A stretch of DNA of 64,000 bases from Novipirellula artificiosorum. Its GTDB lineage: Bacteria > Planctomycetota > Planctomycetia > Pirellulales > Pirellulaceae. The position numbers and the translations under genes are program-made. Each line of letters begins with the position of its first letter. Positions within the stretch are counted from its first letter, which is position 1. The notes beneath the pieces were generated by a model. It had not been told where the DNA came from. It worked only from the letters and a program-made list of their open reading frames with translations, and made no database searches. The stretch lies in contig NZ_SJPV01000015.1 of NCBI RefSeq assembly GCF_007860135.1, forward strand, positions 62,001-126,000, written 5' to 3'. Positions 1-8,815 of the stretch are shown here, one piece after another.

Positions 1-1396
1 TCACCAAACGTTGCGTGATCGTGACGCTGTCGTTGCTGAATTCATCTTCGCCGATATCTCCGTAACGCTCCACGAAATCGTTCATGCCACCAAACTTTTG
101 GATCTGCGTCAGTAACGAAGAGTCGCGGTCAATTTTCTTGATTCGCGAGCTTTGGATCACACAGGCGGCGACCTGTTCGGGGCGTAATCTTGTTAGCGGA
201 AAAACGGCGTAGCGATCTTCATGATCGGATGTGATTTCGAAGGTTGCACGGCTTGACACGCGAAAGGCCGATGACTTGACGATCAAACGGATCAAATGTC
301 GCAGGTCATAATCACTCCGAAGGAACTCGTCGGTCAAGGCTTCGATCGGCTGCGGCGAGGTCTCGTCGAGCGGCAAGTTATCGACCGACTCGGTGGCGCT
401 TCGGCCAAACAATAACGCCCAGACGTGACTGACGGCCGCACGTGCCGCCTGGCGGTTTTCGGGATGTGTGATCCAAGCGGCCAGCCGTTCGCGGCTCGAG
501 CCCTCGGTCGGCAACAGCTCAGGCGAATACGGGACCGCGGGCTCCACCGCGACTTCTTCGGTTTCGTCGAGGTACTGGTAATGATAGTCAGCATCATTCT
601 CTTGGACCCCCTGCAAGCCGTTGGTTTTCGCCGCACTGTAGAAAGCTGCAAGCTGGTGGAAATCGGTTTGCATCCCCTCTCGCGGCGATTCAATGTCTCC
701 AAGACTGACATTCCCAAGAAAGTCATCATGGCACTGCAAGCAGTCGATCCGCAGCCCCAAGAACGCCCGAGACGTTCGCGCCGCCAGTCGAACCGGATCG
801 GGTTGTCCATCGTTGCTGTCGAAGGTGACGGTCAGGAAATTGACTTCGGGTCGATCGGTCCACAGCCCTTCGGCAGTGACCAAGCGACGAACGATTTCAT
901 CATACCGGCGGTCTTGGGCGAATTGTTCCTGCAACCAAATCCGGAATCGTCGTCGACGATAAACCAAAAACGGGCCTTCTTCGGCACCTACCAAAAAACG
1001 CGCCCAACGTTCGGACCAATAGTAGTGAAAACGAGAATCCTTCAATAACGATTCGAGATGGGCTGCTTCTCGGGCCGCTTCGGGGAGTGATTGCAGGTGG
1101 CGGATCTCTTCGAGCGACAAACCGCTGCCGACGACACCAAGCGACATGCGGCGGCAAACGGTCAACCAGTCGGCGACCTCGGCATGTGCGATTCCCTGAT
1201 CGTTCCACGACTGCACGATCGCGTTCTCGACTGCCGAGAGCCCGCCGAGAGGGGCAACCGTCGGTAAAGACTCCGTCGTGGATTGGATGGAACGTTGGGA
1301 CAACCCGGCCGCCAAGTAACCGAACGCCAGGAGCACCAAAAGAACGAACCATCCCCAACGTAGCGTGGCAGTCCAGACGGGCTTGATGCGGGGCAT
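1..1396 (-). CDS. DUF1549/DUF1553 planctomycete cytochrome-like protein, C-terminus off the left edge
   Basis: Reading the minus strand from the ATG at 1396 gives an open frame that reaches base 1 without a stop. The N-terminus (MPRIKPVWTATL, then WFVLLVLLAFGYLAAGL) is one membrane or signal-anchor segment. About residue 215 there is a CLQCHDD motif (CxxCH, a possible c-type haem site). The stretch ERLAAWITHPENRQAARAAV and the downstream SDYDLRHLIRLIVKSSAFR are the DUF1549-to-DUF1553 signature. The visible end, near GGMNDFVERYGDIGEDEFSN, is inside DUF1553. The family is abundant and nearly planctomycete-specific; its biochemical role is unknown. It lies 129 nt after truB on the same strand, so it may be the last gene of that run. 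Upstream in-frame codons contain no better start; no clear Shine-Dalgarno is visible. Confidence 0.85.
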   Translation of the reverse strand, partial: MPRIKPVWTATLRWGWFVLLVLLAFGYLAAGLSQRSIQSTTESLPTVAPLGGLSAVENAIVQSWNDQGIAHAEVADWLTVCRRMSLGVVGSGLSLEEIRHLQSLPEAAREAAHLESLLKDSRFHYYWSERWARFLVGAEEGPFLVYRRRRFRIWLQEQFAQDRRYDEIVRRLVTAEGLWTDRPEVNFLTVTFDSNDGQPDPVRLAARTSRAFLGLRIDCLQCHDDFLGNVSLGDIESPREGMQTDFHQLAAFYSAAKTNGLQGVQENDADYHYQYLDETEEVAVEPAVPYSPELLPTEGSSRERLAAWITHPENRQAARAAVSHVWALLFGRSATESVDNLPLDETSPQPIEALTDEFLRSDYDLRHLIRLIVKSSAFRVSSRATFEITSDHEDRYAVFPLTRLRPEQVAACVIQSSRIKKIDRDSSLLTQIQKFGGMNDFVERYGDIGEDEFSNDSVTITQRLV

Positions 1397-1525
1397 GGGG
1401 GACGATCCTGATCGAAATGGAAACGCAGGAGCAAGGAACGAGACGTCGGCTGGTTGTGCACTATTCGGTGGCCAACCGAGCTTCTTGCCAGTTGGAGGAA
1501 AAAAGGAACGAGAAAGGACGCTTAG

Positions 1526-2422
1526 TCATGATTCCACGTGGAACACCTTTTCGGGGTACCATGCCGGGTTTCCTTGCTTCGTTTTTCCACGCAAGATGGC
1601 ATGCAGCCGGCCATCGGGTGCGATCGCAGCGACGACGCCTCCTTGATTTGGATGGACACTTGGATGGGTTTCCGCGTCAACGCATAGCCCATTGCCGACT
1701 CGCCACATCAGGGTGCCATCGAGTTGCATCTTGGGCAAGTGCTCGACGCCCATCGTCGCGGGTTGAACCCAGGGTTGGATCGGTGTGTTTTTTAACGAGA
1801 GTGCCTCAACGGAAGCGGAAATCGCAAAGGGTCCTATTCGCGTGCGACACAAATGGCTCATCACCGCGTGGGTGTTCACCGTCGCAGCTAAGTCGACACC
1901 GAGCGAGCGAATGTAGGTCCCGCTGCCGCAGATGATCTCCAAGTCCATCCAAGGGTACTCATAGCGAGTGAGGGTCAGGGCATGGATCAGCACTCGTCGC
2001 GAGGGCATCTCGACCGTTTCACCATTACGAACTCGCTCATAGGCGCGTTTTCCATCGACCCAGATGGCTGAAAACGCCGAGGGCGTCTGCTCGATTTCGC
2101 CCGTCAGTGTCTGGGCCGCGAGGGTGAGTTCCTCAAAGGTCGGTACCGGGTCCTCTGGGTATTCGATGAGTTCTTGTTCTAAGTCCCCCGATGCACTTGC
2201 AACACCGAGCCGAAACGTTGCCGCGTATTGTTTTTCGTAATCCTGAACGTACGAGACCAGCCGTGAGGCTCGGCCGACGCCTAACACCAGTACCCCTTCG
2301 GCCAACGGATCGAGCGTCCCCGCATGTCCGGCTTTATATGGCGCAATTCGGTTTGCCACGATATTGACGACGTCCCGGCTGGTCATGCCAGCGGGTTTGT
2401 TGCAGTTCAGGAAGCCAAACAC
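1526..2422 (-). CDS. truB: tRNA pseudouridine(55) synthase TruB
   Basis: TruB converts U55 in the T-loop of most elongator tRNAs to pseudouridine. The 298-aa product opens with FGFLNCNKPAGMTSRDVV and has the catalytic motif GHAGTLDPLAEGVL with Asp38 as nucleophile. SGTYIRSLGVDLA and the later CRTRIGPF motif are also typical. The start is a GTG at 2422, needed to keep the conserved N-terminal strand; no ATG is available before the motif. It begins 18 nt after the stop of the molybdopterin adenylyltransferase gene and is probably co-transcribed with it. The C-terminal 70 residues (HPNQGGVVAAIAPDGRLHAI) fit the usual TruB tail. Family assignment is firm. Confidence 0.95.
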   Translation of the reverse strand: MFGFLNCNKPAGMTSRDVVNIVANRIAPYKAGHAGTLDPLAEGVLVLGVGRASRLVSYVQDYEKQYAATFRLGVASASGDLEQELIEYPEDPVPTFEELTLAAQTLTGEIEQTPSAFSAIWVDGKRAYERVRNGETVEMPSRRVLIHALTLTRYEYPWMDLEIICGSGTYIRSLGVDLAATVNTHAVMSHLCRTRIGPFAISASVEALSLKNTPIQPWVQPATMGVEHLPKMQLDGTLMWRVGNGLCVDAETHPSVHPNQGGVVAAIAPDGRLHAILRGKTKQGNPAWYPEKVFHVES

Positions 2423-2440
2423 AGTTCAACGTAGGTTGGG

Positions 2441-2971
2441 TTATTTCTGGGGGCGAAACGCAACCATGCGTTCCGGTCGTGTCGTCAATCGTGGCCCGTC
2501 GATCAAATCGATACAATAGGGGATCGCTGGGAAGACGGCATCGAGACATTCGGCGATTGCGGAGGGTTTCCCGGGTAGATTGACGATCAGACTTGATCCG
2601 CGAATGGCCGCAGTTTGACGTGACAGAATTGCAGTGGGGACCTTTTCGAGCGACACCTCTCTCATCCGTTCGCCAAAACCAGGCAGGATCTTGTCGCACA
2701 CCGCTTCGGTCGCTTCGGGAGTCACGTCTCGTTTCGCAGGTCCGGTGCCGCCCGTCGTGATAACCAAACAACACCCTTCCACGTCACACAATTGGACGAT
2801 GCAGTCCTGGATTTCGGCGATCGTATCGGGGACCAAACGTGGGACCGCGTCCCAGGAACAGGACAGCACCTCGCCCAAATAATCATGGATCGCGGGGCCG
2901 CCTCGGTCTTCATACTCACCGCGACAGGCTCGGTCGGAAACGGTGACAATGCCAATTCGAATGTCGCTCAT
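2441..2971 (-). CDS. mog: MogA/MoaB-type molybdopterin adenylyltransferase
   Basis: This enzyme family adenylylates molybdopterin before molybdenum insertion. The 176-aa product has the MoCF-biosynthesis fold signatures: IGIVTVSDRACRGEYEDRGG at the N-terminus, LVITTGGTGPAKRDVTPEAT in the middle, PGFGERMRE, and NLPGKPSAIAECLDAV near the end. Length is normal. The start ATG (2971) overlaps the stop of the upstream SGNH gene in an ATGA tetranucleotide, which suggests translational coupling. No other molybdenum cofactor gene is in the window. MogA and MoaB cannot be separated by eye; the symbol is used in the MogA sense. Confidence 0.9.
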   Translation of the reverse strand: MSDIRIGIVTVSDRACRGEYEDRGGPAIHDYLGEVLSCSWDAVPRLVPDTIAEIQDCIVQLCDVEGCCLVITTGGTGPAKRDVTPEATEAVCDKILPGFGERMREVSLEKVPTAILSRQTAAIRGSSLIVNLPGKPSAIAECLDAVFPAIPYCIDLIDGPRLTTRPERMVAFRPQK

Positions 2972-3939
2972 AGCTTGGTCTTTTCGACAATGGTTTTTAA
3001 AAAGATTCGGCGGATCGCATCATAGCCGCGATCGTTCGGGTCTTCGATGTTGGTATAGAACCAGTAATGAGGATCGTTCGCATCATAAGTCGATCGCCAA
3101 AATTGGCGACAATGGGAGCCATGGCCAAGGAACGTCTGATGCAGAGGCACGACGTGGACGTGATCACGCTGTGCCGCGACTTCGGTAATGACGTCGTTGT
3201 ACCTTGAATGGATCGCCAGTCCATCTTGCCAATGCGGCAAAAAGACACTCGGAGCATCTCCGACGCCATCCGTCGGATCGTAGATGTCGCCGAGATAGAT
3301 CTCACAGCCTTTCGGAAATTTGGCGGTCAGCTCGTCAAGCATTCTTGCCAATCGAGTGCGGAAACTCTCAATCCATGGAAGGGCCTGTTCAAGCGTTGCC
3401 GAGTACATCGCACATTCGCGTGGCTCGCTACGGCCATAGCTGTGAATCAAGTCGTTGCCCCCGGTGGTCATCAAAACAATCCCGTAGGCGTCCGGATAAA
3501 CGGGGATGGTATCGGCGATGACTTCTGCGTGTGTACAGGATTCCGATCCTGAAATTGCAAAATTCTCCGACGTTAAATGGGGCAGCACTTCGGATAAACA
3601 GACACCCTTCATGTCGGTGAATTCATCGTTCGGGTTCTCGAGCAAACGGTTGAAGAACGTATGGCTGGTCGATCGAGCACCCAGTCCAGCGGTAATGCTA
3701 TCTCCAACGCCGATGACTTGGACTCGTTGGTCTGACCACACCTGCGTGAATGCGATGGCATCCAACGCGGGACCGGCGGGGCCAGCGCCGACAGGCCGAG
3801 ACAGGAAGTACTCGATGTAACCGAGAACGCCCACCAGTGTCATGAGAAACAACGCCACCAACAGATAAAGCCGGCGGCGAGAACGATGGCCGGTTGAGTC
3901 TGGCGGAGGAGGGCGGGTGTGGTCAGCGGTGTCCGTCAC
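2968..3939 (-). CDS. Membrane-anchored SGNH/GDSL-type hydrolase
   Basis: This is an exported or inner-membrane-anchored esterase-like protein. A GTG at 3939 is preferred as start: it overlaps the upstream response-regulator stop as GTGA, matching the ATGA overlap at the gene's other end. A TTG at 3954 in the same frame would add five residues. After a basic segment (HRSRRRLY) comes one hydrophobic helix (LLVALFLMTLVGVLGYI, about residues 25-43). The nucleophile block is VIGVGDSITAGLG (Ser81) and block III is TTGGNDLIHSYG. Block V reads EDPNDRGYDAIRR, where the usual catalytic His of the DxxH motif is missing; the nearby NDPHYWF might supply it. Substrate unknown. Confidence 0.8.
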   Translation of the reverse strand: MTDTADHTRPPPPDSTGHRSRRRLYLLVALFLMTLVGVLGYIEYFLSRPVGAGPAGPALDAIAFTQVWSDQRVQVIGVGDSITAGLGARSTSHTFFNRLLENPNDEFTDMKGVCLSEVLPHLTSENFAISGSESCTHAEVIADTIPVYPDAYGIVLMTTGGNDLIHSYGRSEPRECAMYSATLEQALPWIESFRTRLARMLDELTAKFPKGCEIYLGDIYDPTDGVGDAPSVFLPHWQDGLAIHSRYNDVITEVAAQRDHVHVVPLHQTFLGHGSHCRQFWRSTYDANDPHYWFYTNIEDPNDRGYDAIRRIFLKTIVEKTKL

Positions 3940-4325
3940 AAACCTGGCCGCCAATCGTAGACTTCGGTCAATGCGGAGAGGACGACATCGCAGAGCACGG
4001 CCAAGCGGATCGGCTTACTGAGCACACGGTACGCCTTCATTCGCTCGGCTTCACGGCGGATCGCCTCGTCCAGCTGCGCCGACATCAACACGCACGCCGG
4101 GCGATGTGGGGTTTCCGGCAGCAAGCTGAGCAGCTCAAGCCCGGTCACGCGAGGCATGTGCACATCGACTAACGCTAGGTGGAACTGCTTGCTGTGGATC
4201 GCATCGAGGGCTTCTTGGCCGTCGCAAGCCTGTTCCACTTCAAATCCTCGGCGTGACAATCCCTCGCAAACGACGTTTCGAAAGGCCGAATCGTCATCGA
4301 TGACTAGCAAATTGGGGACAATCAT
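3936..4325 (-). CDS. Stand-alone response regulator receiver protein
   Basis: The 129-aa product is a single CheY-like receiver domain with no output domain. The acidic pocket is D10-D11-D12, the phospho-acceptor is Asp54 in LALVDVHMPRVTG, the switch residue is Ser82 in VLMSAQ, and the conserved lysine is Lys104 in LSKPI. It probably passes phosphate within a phosphorelay or acts through protein contact. No histidine kinase is nearby. It is the first gene of the minus-strand run that continues through the SGNH hydrolase, mog and truB, and its stop overlaps the start of the SGNH gene. The divergent promoter region shared with the MoxR gene is 4326-4452. Confidence 0.9.
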   Translation of the reverse strand: MIVPNLLVIDDDSAFRNVVCEGLSRRGFEVEQACDGQEALDAIHSKQFHLALVDVHMPRVTGLELLSLLPETPHRPACVLMSAQLDEAIRREAERMKAYRVLSKPIRLAVLCDVVLSALTEVYDWRPGL

Positions 4326-4452
4326 GCTCAGAATCTCCGCGGGAAACTGCCACAGCGGCAGGTGAACCGTTTACGATTATACTACACGCAAGTTTGGTGC
4401 CGCGAGCAACTTCGGTGCCGAAAACCGTTTTCGCCATCCCTTTTAGGCCGCC

Positions 4453-5550
4453 GTGAGTCCATCCTCCTCAAAACCGCCCCAACCCAACCCGCCCGCGACC
4501 GGCCAGCCCGCGACCGGCCAGCCCGCGACCGGCCAGCCCGCAACCGGCGTTACGACGGCCTCTCGTTCCCCGTCAGCTAACCGCGCTGCGGGTGCAGCGG
4601 GCGCCGCGGCGGTCGGCGATCTTGCCAAACGTGTCATCGGCAATGTCGAGTTGGCAATCGTCGGTAAACGCAAGCAATTAGTCCTGTCGCTGGCCGCCTG
4701 GCTCAGTGGCGGACACATTCTGCTCGAGGATGTTCCGGGAGTCGCCAAGACGATGCTCGCCCGTGCATTGGCTCGGAGTGTCGGCTGTAAGTTCAAGCGT
4801 GTCCAATGTACCCCCGATTTGTTGCCATCCGATGTCACCGGGACCTCGATCTTTAACCAGAAGACGACTCAGTTCGAGTTCCGGCCCGGGCCGGTGTTCA
4901 CGCAAATCTTGCTGGCCGACGAAATCAACCGAGCCACACCGCGAACTCAAGCTTCGTTGTTGGAGGCGATGGCGGAAGCTTGCGTCACGGTCGACGGAAC
5001 GACGCATCCCCTGAGCCCCCCTTTTCTCGTGATCGCAACGCAGAACCCCGTTGACCACGAGGGGACCTTCCCGCTTCCCGAAGCACAACTGGACCGCTTC
5101 ATGATGCGGTTCACCTTAGGGTACCCGTCGATGGAAGAAGAACTTCGGATGCTGGAGTTATTGCAAGACAAACACCCGGTCGACAAACTGAAACCGGTTG
5201 CTCGGGCCGAAGAGTTGGTCCAGGCTCAGGCGGAGATTAAAAAGGTTCATGTTGATCCCCGAGTGCGACAATACCTACTGCAAATCGTTCATCAAACACG
5301 ACTTCACAACGATCTGGCGCTCGGTGGAAGTCCGCGTGCTACGATTGCATTGTTCCGTTGCTCGCAGGCGATGGCTGCCATTCGAGGCCGGTCTTATGTG
5401 CTGCCGGACGATATCAAACGGATCGTCGCACCGGTGATGAACCATCGGCTCATCGTCCGGCCAGAAAGTCGGCTGCGCAAAGTCACGGCCGAAAGGATCT
5501 TGGAAGAAATCGTCAGCGAAATTGCCGTGCCTACGATTGAAGCGGGCTAG
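4453..5550 (+). CDS. MoxR-family AAA+ ATPase with an unusual repeat-bearing N-terminus
   Basis: MoxR ATPases act as chaperones that load cofactors or assemble complexes, often beside VWA-domain proteins. The 365-aa product starts at a GTG (4453). Residues 15-33 are four PATGQ-like units encoded by a 15-bp tandem repeat; residues 34-55 are also low complexity. The AAA core has the degenerate MoxR Walker A LEDVPGVAKT (Lys99, Thr100), Walker B LLADE (153-157) followed by INRATPRTQ, the TQNPVDHEGTFPLPEAQLDR sensor region and a C-terminal lid. The usual downstream DUF58 and VWA partners are absent; the next gene is on the other strand, so this copy appears orphaned. Core call firm; partners unknown. 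Confidence 0.93.
   Translation: MSPSSSKPPQPNPPATGQPATGQPATGQPATGVTTASRSPSANRAAGAAGAAAVGDLAKRVIGNVELAIVGKRKQLVLSLAAWLSGGHILLEDVPGVAKTMLARALARSVGCKFKRVQCTPDLLPSDVTGTSIFNQKTTQFEFRPGPVFTQILLADEINRATPRTQASLLEAMAEACVTVDGTTHPLSPPFLVIATQNPVDHEGTFPLPEAQLDRFMMRFTLGYPSMEEELRMLELLQDKHPVDKLKPVARAEELVQAQAEIKKVHVDPRVRQYLLQIVHQTRLHNDLALGGSPRATIALFRCSQAMAAIRGRSYVLPDDIKRIVAPVMNHRLIVRPESRLRKVTAERILEEIVSEIAVPTIEAG
4491..4550 (+). repeat. 15-bp in-frame tandem repeat in the MoxR gene
   Basis: Three perfect copies of gcccgcgaccggcca (4491-4505, 4506-4520, 4521-4535) are followed by a degenerate fourth copy (4536-4550). Each encodes a Pro-Ala-Thr-Gly-Gln unit. Because the unit is a multiple of three, gain or loss of copies changes only the length of the N-terminal tail. 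It sits about 40 nt after the GTG start. Confidence 0.9.
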
Positions 5551-5725
5551 AGCGGATGATTCACGTAGGCCGGGCCAACTGATGCTGAGGGACGTCGATT
5601 TCATTAGTGATGCCAACGGCATCAAAGGTGGTAGCCCCGGGGCGCTGCAAGCGGGCCCGAGGAAAACGCCACCGCAATGGCACGCATACGCTTTCCTTGA
5701 AGATGGGTTTGCGTGCGAAGCTCCA

Positions 5726-7093
5726 TTAAACCTGCTCGGGCACCACGTACGGTGACCTCGGTGGTCGAGCGAGCAACGCGTTGGCATCGTCGTCGTTGTG
5801 GAAGGTTTCCGTCGGATTGTCAAATTGGACCGTACGGTCCACGCGATAGGCAATGTTTGCAAGATGGCAAAGTGCCGACGATTTGTGCCCTTCTTCAATT
5901 TCGGCAGACAATTCACCGTGGTTGCGTGAATGCAGCGCATGGATCCAGTTCCGGAAGTGCGGTGTGTCTGAAATGGGGCTACCGGGAACCGATGCCGAGG
6001 GGCCTTCTTTGCGATCTTGGCCCAAGAAGGTGTAGTAGCTGCTGTAATCGGGGATGATCATCGTTCCTTCGCTGCCCAAAAAGATGGCACCGACCGGGAA
6101 GTCCTTTTGAACGAACGGGTACTTGTCGCGAAATCCCGCTTCCGCGTTGGTGTACCAATCTCGAACCTCAAATTCAATCAGTTGTCCATTGGGCCACTTC
6201 ATTGTCGTTGACAACAGCCCAGGTGTTTCGGCACTGCTGTTGTGGACCTTTTGCTGCATGTAATTTGTTCCCACCGACGACACACTGCTGGGGTGCGAAT
6301 CCAACTTCAGTCCCCAACGCAGAATGTCCATTTGGTGGACGCCTTGATTGCCAATTTCGCCATTGCCGAAATTCCAAAGCCAATGCCATCGACGATGTTG
6401 AAAGTTGCTGTACTCGGCGAGCTTCGCGGGCCCGCACCAAGCGTCCCAATCGAGTCCATTGGGGACCGGTCGCGGGGCATGTTTCCCCAGATCACCACGG
6501 ATCTTGTAAGCAATGCCGCGCGCAAAGTAGACGTCGCCGATGATCCCTTCGTGCAGCTTTCGGATGCCTTCGATGATGTTTTCCGAGGAGCGGCATTGGG
6601 TTCCGTGCTGGACAATCCGATCGTACTGGCGAGCGGCTTGGACCATTTTCCGGCCTTCGGAAATGTTGTGCGAACCGGGTTTCTCGACATAGCTGTCCTT
6701 GCCTGCTTGGCAGGCCCAAATAACGCCCAACGAATGCCAATGATTCGGTGTCGCAAACGTGACGGCATCGATCGCGTCGTCGTCAAGCACACGCCGCATA
6801 TCGTCGTAGGTCGTGATCGCGTGACCGGCCTTCTCTTTCCAAGCCCTCGACGCCGCGTCAAGTTTCGATCGGTCACAATCACAGATGCCTGCAAACTCGA
6901 TGTTGGCTTTTCCTTCCTGCTCCAATTCAATCAAGCTTCGTGCGTGCGCGTTGGCTCGGCCTCCCATGCCAACGACCGCAATCCGAATCCGGCTGTTGAG
7001 GTCTTGTCCGCGAAGAAAGGCGGGGGCGGTGAAGCTTGCCGCAGTCGTTAGAGCAGACGTTTTTAGAAAGCAGCGGCGATCGTTGTTCTTCAT
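5726..7093 (-). CDS. Tat-exported Gfo/Idh/MocA family NAD(P)-dependent oxidoreductase
   Basis: The 455-aa product begins with a twin-arginine signal (NNDRRCFLKTSALTTAASF), so it is probably exported folded with its nicotinamide cofactor. The Rossmann motif is IAVVGMGGRANAHAR (about 38-52). FATPNHWHSLG and the VEKPGSHN motif (Glu137-Lys138-Pro139, catalytic lysine) are standard for the family. The C-terminal half has the planctomycete subgroup motif GNQGVHQMDILRWGL and the end NPTETFHNDDDANALLARPP. Such proteins oxidise or rearrange sugars and inositols; the exact substrate cannot be read from sequence. It is convergent with MoxR (175 nt gap, nothing recognised there). Confidence 0.92.
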   Translation of the reverse strand: MKNNDRRCFLKTSALTTAASFTAPAFLRGQDLNSRIRIAVVGMGGRANAHARSLIELEQEGKANIEFAGICDCDRSKLDAASRAWKEKAGHAITTYDDMRRVLDDDAIDAVTFATPNHWHSLGVIWACQAGKDSYVEKPGSHNISEGRKMVQAARQYDRIVQHGTQCRSSENIIEGIRKLHEGIIGDVYFARGIAYKIRGDLGKHAPRPVPNGLDWDAWCGPAKLAEYSNFQHRRWHWLWNFGNGEIGNQGVHQMDILRWGLKLDSHPSSVSSVGTNYMQQKVHNSSAETPGLLSTTMKWPNGQLIEFEVRDWYTNAEAGFRDKYPFVQKDFPVGAIFLGSEGTMIIPDYSSYYTFLGQDRKEGPSASVPGSPISDTPHFRNWIHALHSRNHGELSAEIEEGHKSSALCHLANIAYRVDRTVQFDNPTETFHNDDDANALLARPPRSPYVVPEQV

Positions 7094-7166
7094 GGGGAGG
7101 CGTTCCAGGTGGGAGGTCGTGAGGGAAACTCAGTCACCGACATTCATCTTACCATCATTTTTGAGG

Positions 7167-7415
7167 TCAACTCATCGCGAACACAATCAAGCCAATCCCG
7201 ACCCTGGCTGCGAAACCCAACAACACCATCAAGAAAGGAATCTTGAGTTCGTGGAAATTGAGAAATCCATACACCAGGCAGAGTGGCGAGATAATCAGAC
7301 AACCGATCCCCCAGAGCGTTTCCCCATCACTGAAGGCCGCGACGACAATCCACAGCCAGCCAATGATGCTGACGCCAACGACCGTCACTGCTAATACGTT
7401 GATAAGGGTTTCCAT
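7167..7415 (-). CDS. Small integral membrane protein, unknown function
   Basis: The 82-aa product is almost wholly hydrophobic, with three predicted helices (about 5-27, 33-52 and 57-80) separated by short polar turns (SDGETLWG, NFHELKIP). Start ATG at 7415. It lies 73 nt upstream of the oxidoreductase start on the same strand. I do not recognise a family. The clean helix-turn pattern and start position argue for a real gene; size and lack of motifs limit confidence. Confidence 0.6.
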   Translation of the reverse strand: METLINVLAVTVVGVSIIGWLWIVVAAFSDGETLWGIGCLIISPLCLVYGFLNFHELKIPFLMVLLGFAARVGIGLIVFAMS

Positions 7416-7833
7416 TATGGCGAGGGTTTACCGGTGAAAAGAAGTGCAACAGGGTGGGCCGCTTTGATCGCACAAGGATCGAGTGAATGCAGCGGTGTCC
7501 ACAGTTTAGAACACGCCCCGTCGCGGCGTCAATCGATACCAAGTCCTCACGGCACAACTGGGTGCAAAGGTAGGCCTCCTGCTTTGGGGTACCCTGCTTT
7601 CATCTGAATGACTTGAATGTTCGGTGGCTCTCTCGCAGTCCGACAAATCTTGTGGTAGAGAGCAACTCGGATTACGAGGAAACGCAAGGGAATCGGGAGG
7701 GAATTTTAACTATTTCTGAAATACTGCCGCCTCTTTGCTCACCGGATCGAGCCTTGGTTTACGAGGTCAATTCCGTCAATTCTTGTAGGAGATGCTGATG
7801 AGTCCTCTCAAACACCAATCCGAAACAGCGATG
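7416..7833. other. Intergenic stretch with no supported gene
   Basis: Short open frames exist on both strands but none shows a recognisable domain, export signal or ribosome binding site. It separates the small membrane protein gene from the broken surface-protein fragment. Confidence 0.5.
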
Positions 7834-8608
7834 TCACTTCTTTTGGCTTCGGTGCTGATTAAGGTCTTCATCATCTTTTTCGCCCTGATTGGTAAGGTTA
7901 TGGATCCCAGTGCCTGGGTCGAAATCGACCGTGTCACTGAACCTACCCGTTACGTAGACGTTGCCGCCAGCAGCAACCGCTAGCCCACTCAGGCTATTCA
8001 GTTCGTTTCCCGTTGGAACCACCCAAGAGTAGTTCCCTGCGGAATCAAGCTTGGCAACGAATGCTTGCCGTGAATGAGAAAGTGTCGATATCGTCGTTGG
8101 TTTCAATGATCCCCTGGCCGGTCCGATTTTGTCCCACCGACACCATTGGGGTCGCGTTGGCCAGCAGATCAGAGTGGTCGTCCGTGCGATAGCCAAATCC
8201 ATTGGTGGTACCCGCAAGGATGGCCATGTCGTCTTGAAGCTGAGTCGCCCCGTTTTCACTCGGACCATTGTGCCACGTGGCTATACCCGACTTTCTTGAG
8301 CCCATGATTGGATCCCAGTATCCAACTCCGGGATTGTATTCGTCAATCAGCTGTCCCGATTCGTCATAAGTGCTCTGGTGCGACAGACCGAAACCATGCC
8401 CTGCTTCATGAGACGCAATATCCGCGACCCAGATCGGGCTGCCACTCGGTAGGCCTTCAATAAAGACATAAACCACCTTGGCAACCGTATTAGTAAAGCA
8501 ACCGTAATACGCGAAGCCACCCGCACTTTGGCCGAACCAATCGAACGAGGAACCTCCGATCGCTACACGCAGGGAGTCTTGGTTGGATCGCAAGAATTTG
8601 GTGAACAT
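7834..8608 (-). pseudogene. Fused remnants of a metzincin protease/beta-propeller surface protein
   Basis: Two out-of-frame pieces lie end to end. The first (8608 down to about 8070) has the metzincin zinc motif HEAGHGFGLSH, a Met-turn-like PIMGS, and the flanks VAIGGSSFDWFGQSAGG and TDDHSDLLANATP seen in large planctomycete surface proteases. It stops just after DTFSFTA. The second, in another frame (about 8070 down to 7834), is one SBBP-type propeller repeat: AFVAKLDSAGNYSWV, then NVYVTGRFSDTVDFDPG. The frames meet within about 12 nt near 8060-8072, so the join looks like a deletion in a larger gene. In-frame stops immediately upstream of 8608 show the N-terminus, including any signal or LEPR-XLL segment, is gone. 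Probably non-functional. Confidence 0.75.
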
Positions 8609-8815
8609 GATGGACTACCTTTCAAATTAGAGGCTACGTTTTTTAGGTTGTCCGTTTGCGTCACCGGATTTCGGTCTATCATGCAAACGGCCATGTTCCC
8701 ACGGGCACGCAAAACGAGCCGCGTGGGGAGATGTCTTGCCCGGCGAGGGTTCTGATTTGCTGTCGTTGTCCTCGCCGACCGCTTCTGTGTATTTCGTGAC
8801 GTTAAGTGTCGGTCA

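Noticed and set aside
334..810. 158-codon minus-strand open frame
   Set aside because: It is out of frame with the DUF1549/1553 gene, which reads through the same bases with clear family motifs.
900..1358. 152-codon minus-strand open frame
   Set aside because: Also a shadow frame of the partial DUF1549/1553 gene starting at 1396.
5275..5940. 221-codon minus-strand open frame
   Set aside because: Antisense to the MoxR C-terminus and in another frame of the oxidoreductase gene.
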